In this document: in pieces, positions 1 through 6,703 of the stretch
Layout of the letters: every line of letters begins with the position of its first letter
Position numbering within the stretch: the first letter of the stretch is position 1
Source: Planctomycetota bacterium
Lineage (GTDB): Bacteria; Planctomycetota; Phycisphaerae; Phycisphaerales; SM1A02
Assembly: GCA_027295435.1 (NCBI GenBank)
Contig: JAPUKX010000001.1
Location: forward strand, 1-10,206
Reading direction: 5' to 3'
DNA length: 10,206 bases
Made by a program: the position numbers and the translations under genes
Notes under the pieces: generated by a model
Told to the model about the DNA's origin: nothing
The model's database searches: none
The model's input: the letters and a program-made list of their open reading frames with translations, nothing else

Positions 1-346
1 TGAACAGCACGAGGAAGACCAGGTCGAGCCAGGCGAAATACACCCAAACCATCGGGAGGTCGCCGAGGAAGAAGTGGCCGAGCACCGTCGTCGCGTAGGC
101 CAGTTTGAACAGGACGCCCATCTTGATGATGTCGCGATTGCGAGCTGGGGCCTGGGCCACAAGCCAGAAGCCGATGCCGAAGACCGCCACCACCGCTGCC
201 CCCCATTGCACATATCCATCGTGGTTGGGCAGCGTGATCTCGAGCAAGTTGTACGCCGGCTTGAAGAAAAGGAGAGCCCCAAGACCGAGAATGAGATCGT
301 ACAACGCGGCCACGATGAAGAAGGGTCTGATCCAGTTGGCGGTCAT
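1..346 (-). CDS. Small multi-pass membrane protein, 3' end outside window
   Basis: The frame opens with ATG at 346 and stays open to the left edge, giving 115 residues with no stop, so the gene continues outside the window. The visible protein is strongly hydrophobic, with about four membrane segments near residues 8-28, 47-65, 74-93 and 98-115. Short polar loops separate them, including a positively charged stretch (PARNRD) near 67-72 that is probably cytoplasmic by the positive-inside rule. A good ribosome site, AAGGAG (complement of 354-359), sits 7 bases before the start. The start overlaps the stop of the upstream membrane-protein gene as ATGA, so translation is probably coupled. I do not recognise the family; small four-helix membrane proteins of the DoxX/DUF4345 type have similar size and shape, but I cannot assign it. 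Being a gene is well supported; function is unknown. Confidence 0.8.
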   Translation of the reverse strand, partial: MTANWIRPFFIVAALYDLILGLGALLFFKPAYNLLEITLPNHDGYVQWGAAVVAVFGIGFWLVAQAPARNRDIIKMGVLFKLAYATTVLGHFFLGDLPMVWVYFAWLDLVFLVLF

Positions 347-855
347 TTGGTGACTCCTTGTGTATTCGAGCCGTGGCGCTCCACCGGGCCCCGGCCGGCA
401 GGCGGCGACTCAGCGCCTGATCGCGGGCTGCGCAGCATTCGTCCGGCGGCGATCGCCAGCAACACCACGCCGACGGCGAGGAGTGCTAGGGGGAAAGCGT
501 CGGTGGTCTTGTAAACGCCGCCAAGGTGTTGCATGGTCTCGACCAGGCGTGGCTTGGCGGCGATCATCGGCGCCAGCCAGTGGTTGATCAGCAGCCAGAG
601 AATGCCTACATCCACGCCCAGGACACCCCACAGCGTCAGTTGAAAGAAACCGCCGCCCCGGCCGAAGACCCGCAGCGCGCACTCCATCATCACGATCGCG
701 GTCAACGCCAGCCCGAGGCTGATCAGGACACCAATGGGAACGACTCTGGCCAAAATCGAGGTCTGACCGCTCAACACGCACACCACCGCCAGGCCGATGA
801 TCCAGCCAAGGAAGCCGATGGTCATTCCGATGTATCCGGCGAGCTTGCCCTTCAC
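343..855 (-). CDS. Four-helix integral membrane protein of unknown function
   Basis: A 170-residue protein starting at GTG (855) with a GGAGA ribosome site (complement of 863-867) 7 bases upstream. It has four predicted membrane helices at roughly residues 8-28, 37-57, 72-92 and 120-139. The C-terminal tail from about 140 is polar, rich in Arg, Gly and Pro, and probably cytoplasmic. No catalytic motif or signal-peptide cleavage site is obvious. Its TGA stop overlaps the ATG of the next membrane-protein gene (ATGA at 346-343), so the two are very likely made from one message and may act as a pair. The upstream intergenic stretch separates it from the PrpD-family gene on the same strand by 285 bases containing strong inverted repeats, so it probably has its own promoter, though I cannot point to one. 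The family is not recognised. Confidence 0.8.
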   Translation of the reverse strand: MKGKLAGYIGMTIGFLGWIIGLAVVCVLSGQTSILARVVPIGVLISLGLALTAIVMMECALRVFGRGGGFFQLTLWGVLGVDVGILWLLINHWLAPMIAAKPRLVETMQHLGGVYKTTDAFPLALLAVGVVLLAIAAGRMLRSPRSGAESPPAGRGPVERHGSNTQGVTK

Positions 856-1140
856 GAAGTTGTCTCCATAGCAGTGGTGGGTGAAATGGCCCGATTGCCG
901 CGGGGCGCCCGGCGTTCACTCAATCCGTAGTCAGTGGTTTACGCTCATCGAACCGCCACAGGCCGGCGGCGCGGGCCAGATGCGCCGGTCTCGCGTCTTG
1001 GACGACAAATCGATCAGCAACTGCCGTGACCATGCTCGCTAAAGGGTAGGTCGCTTCGGCGCGATCGTCAGCTTGTAGGGTCCGATTCGCGGACCGAGCT
1101 TCTATCCGGACACGGCAGGTGCGGGCCGGCGCAGCGGACC
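856..1140. other. 285-base intergenic region with REP-like hairpins
   Basis: This stretch lies between two minus-strand genes and contains no convincing coding frame on either strand. Its distal half (about 1046-1144) is occupied by GTAG-headed inverted repeats listed separately. The half nearer the membrane-protein gene (856-1045) must hold that gene's promoter if it is independently transcribed, but I see no convincing -35/-10 pair. I also see no hairpin followed by a T-rich run that would be a standard intrinsic terminator for the upstream PrpD-family gene. Confidence 0.6.
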
Positions 1141-1144
1141 CTAC
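1075..1144. repeat. Inverted pair of GTAG-headed hairpins, REPIN-like
   Basis: On the plus strand GTAG (1075-1078) is followed at once by a 6-bp perfect hairpin, GGTCCG-ATTCG-CGGACC (1079-1095). On the minus strand a second GTAG (1144-1141) is followed by GGTCCG-CTGCGC-CGGCCC (1140-1123), a hairpin with one mismatch. The ten outer bases GTAGGGTCCG and CGGACCCTAC are perfect inverted repeats 50 bases apart, so the element can form either two small hairpins or one large one. GTAG or GGAG tetranucleotides at the foot of a hairpin, and inverted pairing of two such units, are known hallmarks of REP sequences moved by RAYT (TnpA_REP) transposases. The TAG stop of the PrpD-family gene lies inside the second GTAG. 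Whether it is a genuine repeat family depends on finding other copies in the genome. Confidence 0.55.
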
Positions 1145-2703
1145 TCCAGGCGCTTGCGATCGAGGATCTTGAAGTCGTAGAGCGATTGCAAATTGCTGGT
1201 CGACAGCTTCGGCAGATTATTGAAGCGTGCGACGATCGCGGCGGGATTGTCGACCGCGAGTGAGCCGAGCATCTGCCACTTGGCGCCTAAGAGCTCCGCC
1301 AAATTCGCCGTGGTGTTGCGGGCGTGACCAGCGGGGTACATCACCAACCCGCTGTCATAGATTTGCCCATCCGTCGTGGTGATGATGAGCGAGGTGGGGA
1401 TGCCATCGGGGTACTTCGCATCGTACTGCGGCCCGCCGTGGGCGAAGGTGATCTTCTCCATGAGCAGGCGCGTGGAATGATCGAAGATCGCCTGCTCGGC
1501 GTAGTCGAACGGGCTGAGCATCAGCGCTTTCCAATACTCGTCAGTCGTGTAGTTGATTCCACCTCGGCTTGCCCGCTTCGCGCGCTCAATCGCTTTGCGC
1601 AGCGTCGTGGCGATGATGAAGACCATGGAGTGGTCGGCGGATTGGCGGGTCTGCGGGTCGCGCTTGGCCGGGTCGCCGATGATGCCAAAGGCCGGTTCGT
1701 AGGCGATGATTTTGATCGACGCGATCTTCTGCGGTCCTTCCAGGAGCCGGGGATGCTGCACGAGCAGGTCGAAAAGACCTTGCAGCGCCCCAGCCGATTG
1801 ATGTTCGTACAGGCCAAGCTTGAAGTGCATGCCCATGACGGCGAAGTCGCCTCCGCTATGGGTCAGCACCAGGTCAAAGGGGCTGTCGCCATTAGTCGGC
1901 TCAAACTGACGCCAGATCGCTTCGGGGTTGCGGAAGATGTCAGCCGGCCCGACGAATCCTCGCATCGTCCGCTGCATCGTGAGCACGGCGACTTCGGTGC
2001 TGATCGCTGCGGAAGCGCCTTTGGAATCCGAGAGTTGGCTGCCGGACCGGATCGCCCGCCAAGGGATGTAGTGGGCGACAACCATGCCGATCGCCGATTC
2101 GATTTGCTGGGGTGTCGCGCCGAGCATGGCCCCGTAGGTCGCGGTCGACGCGATTGCCCCGTGCACGACATGATCGATTCTGTAGGACTTCAAGCTGAAG
2201 ACCTCGGCAAGGCGACCGCGGATCTCATCCAGCAGCACCATGCCGCGCAGGGCATAGCCGCCGTCCTTACCGGCGAGTTGCGCCGCCGCGATGGCGACGG
2301 GGTAGAAGTCGTTGTGGCCGAACTCGCCGGCTGTGTGGCCAAGCTTGGGGTTGTAGCCGAAGTTCGTGCCGTTGGCGTCCCACTCCCGCACTGCCGCACA
2401 GTTGGCGACGATCGCCTTCTCCAGCGCTACCCGCTTCGCGGAGCCGAAGATCGGAACACCGTCAGGCCGTTCATACTCCAGCGCTTCATTGCGCAGGACG
2501 GTCGGCGCGTTCGTGGCCAGCGCGATGGCCGAGATCCCGCAGATCACACTATCGGTGAAGAACATCACCGTGCGATTCAACACGGCTTCGTCCGGCTCAC
2601 CAATGGAGCCATTCATGAAGTTGATCGCGAACTCACCGATCCCCAGCGCTTGATTGGAATCGCGCGCAAGGGTGGTGCTCGTGCCGGTGAACGGTATCGT
2701 CAT
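1141..2703 (-). CDS. MmgE/PrpD family protein, 2-methylcitrate dehydratase-like
   Basis: This 520-residue protein belongs to the MmgE/PrpD family, whose members include 2-methylcitrate dehydratase (propionate breakdown) and cis-aconitate decarboxylase; it should be a soluble cytoplasmic enzyme. Family-like landmarks are REWDAN (106-111), the His-rich segment GHTAGEFGHND (122-132), HGAIAS (181-186), SDSKGAS (225-231) with K228, FKLGLYEH (294-301) and DPQTRQSADHS (349-359). These fit the Asp, His and Lys positions used in family active sites, but I infer that alignment by eye. It is somewhat longer than typical PrpD (about 480 residues). No prpB or prpC lies in the window, so a methylcitrate cycle role is not supported by context, and the substrate is unknown. 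It lies 78 bases after the fbp gene on the same strand. The start ATG (2703) has no strong ribosome site, so the N-terminus is uncertain. The TAG stop falls inside a REP-like element. Confidence 0.88.
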   Translation of the reverse strand: MTIPFTGTSTTLARDSNQALGIGEFAINFMNGSIGEPDEAVLNRTVMFFTDSVICGISAIALATNAPTVLRNEALEYERPDGVPIFGSAKRVALEKAIVANCAAVREWDANGTNFGYNPKLGHTAGEFGHNDFYPVAIAAAQLAGKDGGYALRGMVLLDEIRGRLAEVFSLKSYRIDHVVHGAIASTATYGAMLGATPQQIESAIGMVVAHYIPWRAIRSGSQLSDSKGASAAISTEVAVLTMQRTMRGFVGPADIFRNPEAIWRQFEPTNGDSPFDLVLTHSGGDFAVMGMHFKLGLYEHQSAGALQGLFDLLVQHPRLLEGPQKIASIKIIAYEPAFGIIGDPAKRDPQTRQSADHSMVFIIATTLRKAIERAKRASRGGINYTTDEYWKALMLSPFDYAEQAIFDHSTRLLMEKITFAHGGPQYDAKYPDGIPTSLIITTTDGQIYDSGLVMYPAGHARNTTANLAELLGAKWQMLGSLAVDNPAAIVARFNNLPKLSTSNLQSLYDFKILDRKRLE

Positions 2704-2781
2704 CGCGCCGAGAGTGTAGTCCGACGGATTCTTCCTCGCTTGTGAAAGGACGACCGCCTGCTTATGACGCGGATACTCTGA

Positions 2782-3786
2782 TCACTCTGCCCCGGCAGCT
2801 TTGACGTGGCGCAAGACGTGATCGACCTCGGCGGCTGAGCCCATGATCACGGGCGTGCGCTCGTGCAGTCCAGTTGGCTGGATGTCCAAAATGCGCTGCG
2901 TGCCGGCGACGGCTTTGCCGCCCGCCTGTTCCACGATCATCGCCATCGGGTTGGCCTCGTACATCAGTCGGAGCTTCCCTTGCGGATGCGCCTTTGTCGG
3001 CGGATACATGAACACGCCGCCCTGGACCAGGATGCGATGGATATCGGCCACCATGGTCCCGATGTATCGGCTGGAGTATCTCTGCCCGTGGACCCAGTCC
3101 AGGTAGCGTTGATATCCGGCTGGGAAATCGGCACGATACGCCTCGTTGATCGAATAGCTCTTGGCTGACTCGGGAACGCGCAAGTTCTCTTGAACCAGAA
3201 TAAACGCGCCGACGGCGGGATCGAGCACGAACAGATTCACCCCGTGGCCGGTGGTGAGCACGAACACACACGATGAGCCGTAGAGCATGTACCCAGCGGC
3301 GATCTGTTTCGTGCCCGGCTGCAGGATCGATATTTCAATGGGGTCGGCTTGGGTGTCGTGGCGGAGAATGCTGAAGATTGTTCCCACGCTCACGCACGCA
3401 TCAAGGTTCGAGGAGCCGTCCAACGGATCGAACAGGACGCAGTACGGACGATCCACCTTGGTCTGAAGGATGATCGGCTGTTCGTTTTCTTCTGAGGCGA
3501 GCACGGCCACGCCGGCTCGGGTCCCCAGGGCCCGCAGCAGCGTTTCGTTGGCGATCACGTCGAGCTTCTGCTGCGTGTCCCCGGTAATGTTCTTCGAGCC
3601 CAGCGTGCCCAGGACATCTTCAATGCGGGCCCGGCGGATCTTGCTGGCGATGATCTTCGCCGAAAGCGTCATCGCCGCGAGGATCCACGAGAAGGCGCCC
3701 GTGGCCCCGGGATGGCGAGTCTCCTCGGAAAGGATGTGGCTTTCCAGGGTCGTCAGGTTGTCCGCGGCAGGTTCCAGGTCGGTCAT
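2782..3786 (-). CDS. fbp: Fructose-1,6-bisphosphatase, class I
   Basis: A 334-residue cytoplasmic enzyme that hydrolyses fructose 1,6-bisphosphate to fructose 6-phosphate, the committed gluconeogenic step (also used in the Calvin cycle). The length matches class I FBPases. Visible motifs in order: NITGDTQQKLD (66-76), ASEENE with two acidic metal ligands (97-102), DPLDGSSN (120-127, the Mg-binding and phosphate-binding loop) and the family signature around GKLRLMYEANPM (270-281), whose Glu277 is a metal ligand. Nothing essential appears to be missing, so I expect it to be active. The start ATG (3784-3786) has only a weak ribosome site. The gene is divergent from the thiolase gene and probably heads a transcript that continues into the PrpD-family gene 78 bases downstream. 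A GTAG-headed hairpin lies about 70-100 bases upstream and would be in its leader or promoter region. Confidence 0.96.
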   Translation of the reverse strand: MTDLEPAADNLTTLESHILSEETRHPGATGAFSWILAAMTLSAKIIASKIRRARIEDVLGTLGSKNITGDTQQKLDVIANETLLRALGTRAGVAVLASEENEQPIILQTKVDRPYCVLFDPLDGSSNLDACVSVGTIFSILRHDTQADPIEISILQPGTKQIAAGYMLYGSSCVFVLTTGHGVNLFVLDPAVGAFILVQENLRVPESAKSYSINEAYRADFPAGYQRYLDWVHGQRYSSRYIGTMVADIHRILVQGGVFMYPPTKAHPQGKLRLMYEANPMAMIVEQAGGKAVAGTQRILDIQPTGLHERTPVIMGSAAEVDHVLRHVKAAGAE

Positions 3787-3854
3787 GGCGGAATCACTGA
3801 TCGGGGTCGGCGGCGGCGCTCAAGCCTCGGCTCGTTGGTTCATCTCCCGACGGC

Positions 3855-3884
3855 GCCGCCCGCAGTGTCCGCAACGGGCGGCTA
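3855..3884 (-). repeat. GTAG-headed 8-bp hairpin, REP-like
   Basis: GCCGCCCG (3855-3862) and CGGGCGGC (3875-3882) are perfect 8-bp inverted repeats separated by 12 bases. Read on the minus strand, GTAG (3884-3881) sits at the foot of the stem, sharing its last G with it, the same arrangement as the hairpins at 1075-1144. It lies upstream of fbp and between two divergent genes. There is no T-run beside it, so a terminator is unlikely. A REP-type unit is the best guess; a structured leader element or protein-binding site is possible. Confidence 0.45.
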
Positions 3885-3968
3885 CGATGTCATCGCTCAA
3901 GCGACGCACATGAGCGGTGGGACGCAATGCCTGCGATTGTAGCGGACTCAGGCTGCCCGCTGTTTGCG

Positions 3969-3995
3969 TTGGGTTGCGCTGAGCCCGGATAAGAT
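3969..3995 (+). promoter_or_regulatory. Weak possible sigma-70-type promoter for thiolase
   Basis: TAAGAT (3990-3995) matches four of six bases of the TATAAT -10 consensus, and TTGGGT (3969-3974) is a poor -35 with a short 15-base spacer. The position is sensible, about 35 bases before the thiolase ATG and just ahead of its GTGGAG ribosome site, in an AT-richer patch. The match is weak and could be chance. Confidence 0.2.
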
Positions 3996-4029
3996 TATGC
4001 CTCCCGAATCAATTGTGGAGCGATTCGCC

Positions 4030-5202
4030 ATGATCCAACCAGTCATTCTTGCCGCGAAGCGGACGCCGGTGGGCCGGTTCCTTGGGGGGCTGAGCCGCAC
4101 GCCGGCGCCTCAGCTTGGGGCGTACGCGATTCAGGCCGTGCTCGAAGAGGTCCCCGCGGCCAAGGATCACGTCGATGAGGCCATCTTTGGCTGCGCGCTG
4201 CAAGCCGGGGTCGGTCAGAATCCCGCCCGGCAAGCCGGGCTCAAAGCGGGGCTGCCCGATACGCTCAACGCTCAGACGATCAATAAGGTGTGCGGGTCCG
4301 GCCTCCAGTCCGTCATGCTCGCCGCCCAGTCGATCAAGGCCGGCGACAACCAACTCGTCCTGGCCGGGGGATTTGAGAATATGTCGCTGGCGCCTCACAT
4401 GGACTACCTCCGCACGGGGGTGAAGTTCGGTGATAGCAAGATGATCGACCACATGGCCCACGACGGCCTGTCGTGCCCGTTTGAAGGCTGGGCCATGGGC
4501 TGCGCTGCGGATTACATTGCCCACAAGCACGGCATCTCACGCGAAGAGCAGGACCGCTTTGCTGCGCAATCGCATCACCGTGCCGCCGAAGCGACCGGCA
4601 AGTGCTTCTTCAAGCCGGAGATCGTGTCGCTCGCTGCCGAGCAGCTCAAACAGAAGCAGGGCGTGGAGAACGATGAGGGCATTCGTGCCGACTCCAGCGT
4701 CGAGAAGCTGGCGAAGCTCAAGTCCGTGTTCGACGCCGACGGCACCGTCACCGCGGGCAACGCTTCTCAGATCTCCGATGGCGCCGCCGCGCTCATCGTT
4801 GCTTCGCCGGCCAAGGCCGAGGAAATCGCCGCTGACCCGATCGCGTGGATCGTGGATTACCACACCGCCGGCGTCGCCCCGAAGGACATCTTCGACGCGC
4901 CCGCCAAAGGCCTCAAAGCGCTGCTGGCGCGCAACAAGCTGACGATTGACGATATCGATCTCTTTGAGCTCAACGAAGCGTTCGCCGCCCAGGTGCTGGC
5001 GAACATCAACGAGATCGACCTCCCCGAGGCCAAGCTCAACATTTGTGGCGGGGCGATCGCACTCGGTCATCCAATCGGGGCTTCCGGGGCCCGCGTCCTT
5101 ACGACCCTGCTGCACCAGATGATCCGCACGGGAGCCCGGCGCGGCATTGCGAGTCTCTGCCTCGGCGGCGGCAACGCCGTCTCCATGCTCGTGGAGAGAT
5201 AA
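4030..5202 (+). CDS. Thiolase, acetyl-CoA C-acetyltransferase type
   Basis: A 390-residue soluble thiolase, normal length for the family, that condenses two acetyl-CoA to acetoacetyl-CoA or runs the reverse cleavage. The nucleophilic cysteine is C88 in NKVCGSG; NEAFA is at 315-319, the GHPIGASG motif supplies H347, and CLGGG supplies the general base C377, so all catalytic elements are present. The MDYLRTGVKFG/DSKMIDHMAHDGL loop region (124-147) resembles biosynthetic-type acetyl-CoA acetyltransferases rather than long-chain 3-ketoacyl-CoA thiolases, but chain-length preference cannot be settled from sequence alone. I chose ATG 4030 because GTGGAG (4015-4020) lies 9 bases before it and MIQPVILAAKRTPVGRF is the usual family N-terminus; the frame is open back to a TTG at 3964, which would add 22 unlikely residues. 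No hydroxyacyl-CoA dehydrogenase or reductase partner is adjacent. It is divergent from fbp. Confidence 0.95.
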   Translation: MIQPVILAAKRTPVGRFLGGLSRTPAPQLGAYAIQAVLEEVPAAKDHVDEAIFGCALQAGVGQNPARQAGLKAGLPDTLNAQTINKVCGSGLQSVMLAAQSIKAGDNQLVLAGGFENMSLAPHMDYLRTGVKFGDSKMIDHMAHDGLSCPFEGWAMGCAADYIAHKHGISREEQDRFAAQSHHRAAEATGKCFFKPEIVSLAAEQLKQKQGVENDEGIRADSSVEKLAKLKSVFDADGTVTAGNASQISDGAAALIVASPAKAEEIAADPIAWIVDYHTAGVAPKDIFDAPAKGLKALLARNKLTIDDIDLFELNEAFAAQVLANINEIDLPEAKLNICGGAIALGHPIGASGARVLTTLLHQMIRTGARRGIASLCLGGGNAVSMLVER

Positions 5203-5258
5203 CATTTGGCGCCTCCCTTGTGGGCGATGTTGGCGTCGATCTTTACGCCGCCCAAATG
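5203..5258 (+). repeat. Nested inverted repeats just after thiolase stop
   Basis: CATTTGG (5203-5209) begins directly after the TAA stop and is a perfect inverted match of CCAAATG (5252-5258). Inside lies a smaller hairpin, GGCGT (5232-5236) with ACGCC (5245-5249). No T-run follows, so it is not a standard intrinsic terminator. It may fold in the RNA between thiolase and acyltransferase, affecting 3' end stability, or may be chance. Confidence 0.3.
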
Positions 5259-5329
5259 CGGTGGTAGTTCTCTCACAACGTGGCTGAGCGCTGCTTGGCG
5301 CGTTGGGGCGCATCGGGTCTACTGCCCCA

Positions 5330-6607
5330 ATGGAAAGGCGCCTGCTTGAGCCGGGCTATCGCTTTCGGCCGGCCAGACCGAGCCGGTTCTGGCAGTGGGC
5401 GCTGACTCCGCTGCGTCGCCGCGTGTATCGGCGCAGGTACCTGGTGCGAGACGTTCAGCTGCGCGGAGAGAAGCATGTGCGCTGGGCGCTGGCCCAAGGC
5501 GGTGGGGCGATGATTACGATCAATCATCCTGCCCACGGCGACCCGTTCATCATCTTCGAGGCGATGCATCGCCTCGGTGTGCCGTGTTGTTATCTCGCGG
5601 CGTGGCAGGTCTTCAAGGGTTGGTTCGGCTTGAAGGGGTGGGCGTTTCAGCGGCTCGGGGCGTTCAGCATTGACCGCGAGGGGACCGACTTGCGGGCGTT
5701 TCGCACCGCCGTCGATGTGCTTGCCCAGGGAAATCGATCGCTGGTCATCTTTCCCGAGGGCGAGGTATACCACCTCAACGACCGCGTGACCCCCTTGCGA
5801 GAAGGGGCGGCGATGATCGCGCTGGCCGCGGCCCGGCGGCGCAGCCGCAGTGGCGGCTCCGCGCTGCACATCCTGCCCTGTGCGCTCAAGTACTTCTATC
5901 TCGACGATCCGACACCGCAGTTGCAGTCCGTGATGACCCGGTTGGAGCAGCGGTTGTACTGGCGGCCGCAGGTTGATCGTCCGCTGCTGGAGCGCATCTA
6001 CCGTTACGCGGAAGCAATCCTGGGGTTGAAGGAGTTGGAATACCTAAACGAGTTCGGCAAGGGGTCGCTGCCGAAGCGCATCAGCCGGCTGACTGAGCAC
6101 ATCCTTTCGCAGATAGAGCAGCGCCGTCTCGGCCGGGTGGGCGACCAAACGATCCCCGCACGTGTAAAGCAGTTGCGGCGTCACATCCTCCGCGAGTGTG
6201 GCGCCGATGAGCCCCAAGGCGACGATGCGGCAGCGGTCGGTGAGAACCCCGCGGGTGCCGAGTTGTCGCTGGAGGCGATCACGGCTGCGAAGCGCGATCT
6301 GGAGGACCTGAATCTGGTGACCCAGCTATTCAGCTATCCCGGCGATTACGTGACCCAGCAGCCGTCCATCGAGCGAATGACCGAGACGCTCGACAAGTTC
6401 GAGGAGGATGCGCTGGGAGCCCACGAAGCAGGCGCGCGAGCGGTTCGGCGGGCGGTCGTCAGCTTCGCCCCGACGATCGACGTCACAGCCCACCTCGCCG
6501 ACGCGAAGGGCTCCGCCCGGGGCGCCGCCGGGACCCTGACCGCCCTCATCGAGCAACGCATCCAGGAGCAGCTCGATCAGATCGGCCAGCCACAACCGAC
6601 GACGTGA
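5330..6607 (+). CDS. PlsC-type acyltransferase with long C-terminal extension
   Basis: A 425-residue protein whose first half is a lysophospholipid/glycerol-phosphate acyltransferase (PlsC superfamily) domain. The catalytic HX4D motif is HPAHGD (66-71); the acceptor-binding block is SIDREG (113-118), and FPEGE (141-145) is the phosphate-binding motif. Such enzymes transfer an acyl chain from acyl-CoA or acyl-ACP to a lysophospholipid at the cytoplasmic membrane face. The N-terminus is very basic (RRRVYRRR, 29-36) and probably binds the membrane; there is no clear transmembrane helix. From about residue 195 to 425 there is an extension not needed for the PlsC fold: mostly helical, rich in Arg, Glu, Gln and Leu, with a low-complexity acidic patch near 293-311. 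Typical PlsC proteins are about 200-260 residues. ATG 5330 was chosen over TTG 5303, which would add nine residues; neither has a strong ribosome site. The substrate is unknown. It lies between the thiolase and phosphatase genes on the same strand. Confidence 0.88.
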   Translation: MERRLLEPGYRFRPARPSRFWQWALTPLRRRVYRRRYLVRDVQLRGEKHVRWALAQGGGAMITINHPAHGDPFIIFEAMHRLGVPCCYLAAWQVFKGWFGLKGWAFQRLGAFSIDREGTDLRAFRTAVDVLAQGNRSLVIFPEGEVYHLNDRVTPLREGAAMIALAAARRRSRSGGSALHILPCALKYFYLDDPTPQLQSVMTRLEQRLYWRPQVDRPLLERIYRYAEAILGLKELEYLNEFGKGSLPKRISRLTEHILSQIEQRRLGRVGDQTIPARVKQLRRHILRECGADEPQGDDAAAVGENPAGAELSLEAITAAKRDLEDLNLVTQLFSYPGDYVTQQPSIERMTETLDKFEEDALGAHEAGARAVRRAVVSFAPTIDVTAHLADAKGSARGAAGTLTALIEQRIQEQLDQIGQPQPTT

Positions 6608-6703
6608 ACCTGCCAGATGCAGGACCATCGCCGCGGCGCGATCCCGCCTACACACGGCTATCATCCAGAACGTTGTTGGCTGGCCGGACAGGGGCGATCA
6701 TTC

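Noticed and set aside
1324..2745. A 473-codon open frame antisense to the PrpD-family gene
   Set aside because: It is a product of high GC codon bias on the opposite strand; the translation is Arg/Asp/Gly rich with no domain, while the minus-strand frame encodes a recognisable enzyme.
3964..4029. TTG start giving a 22-residue longer thiolase
   Set aside because: Thiolases normally begin as the protein from ATG 4030 does, and GTGGAG is well placed for that ATG.
4537..5313. A 258-codon open frame antisense to the thiolase gene
   Set aside because: Low-complexity Arg/Gly-rich translation with no family features, opposite a fully intact thiolase.
6617..6703. N-terminal extension of the phosphatase from ATG 6617
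   Set aside because: The 29 extra residues show no family similarity, there is no ribosome site before 6617, and ATG 6704 has AGGGG at good spacing. It cannot be fully excluded.
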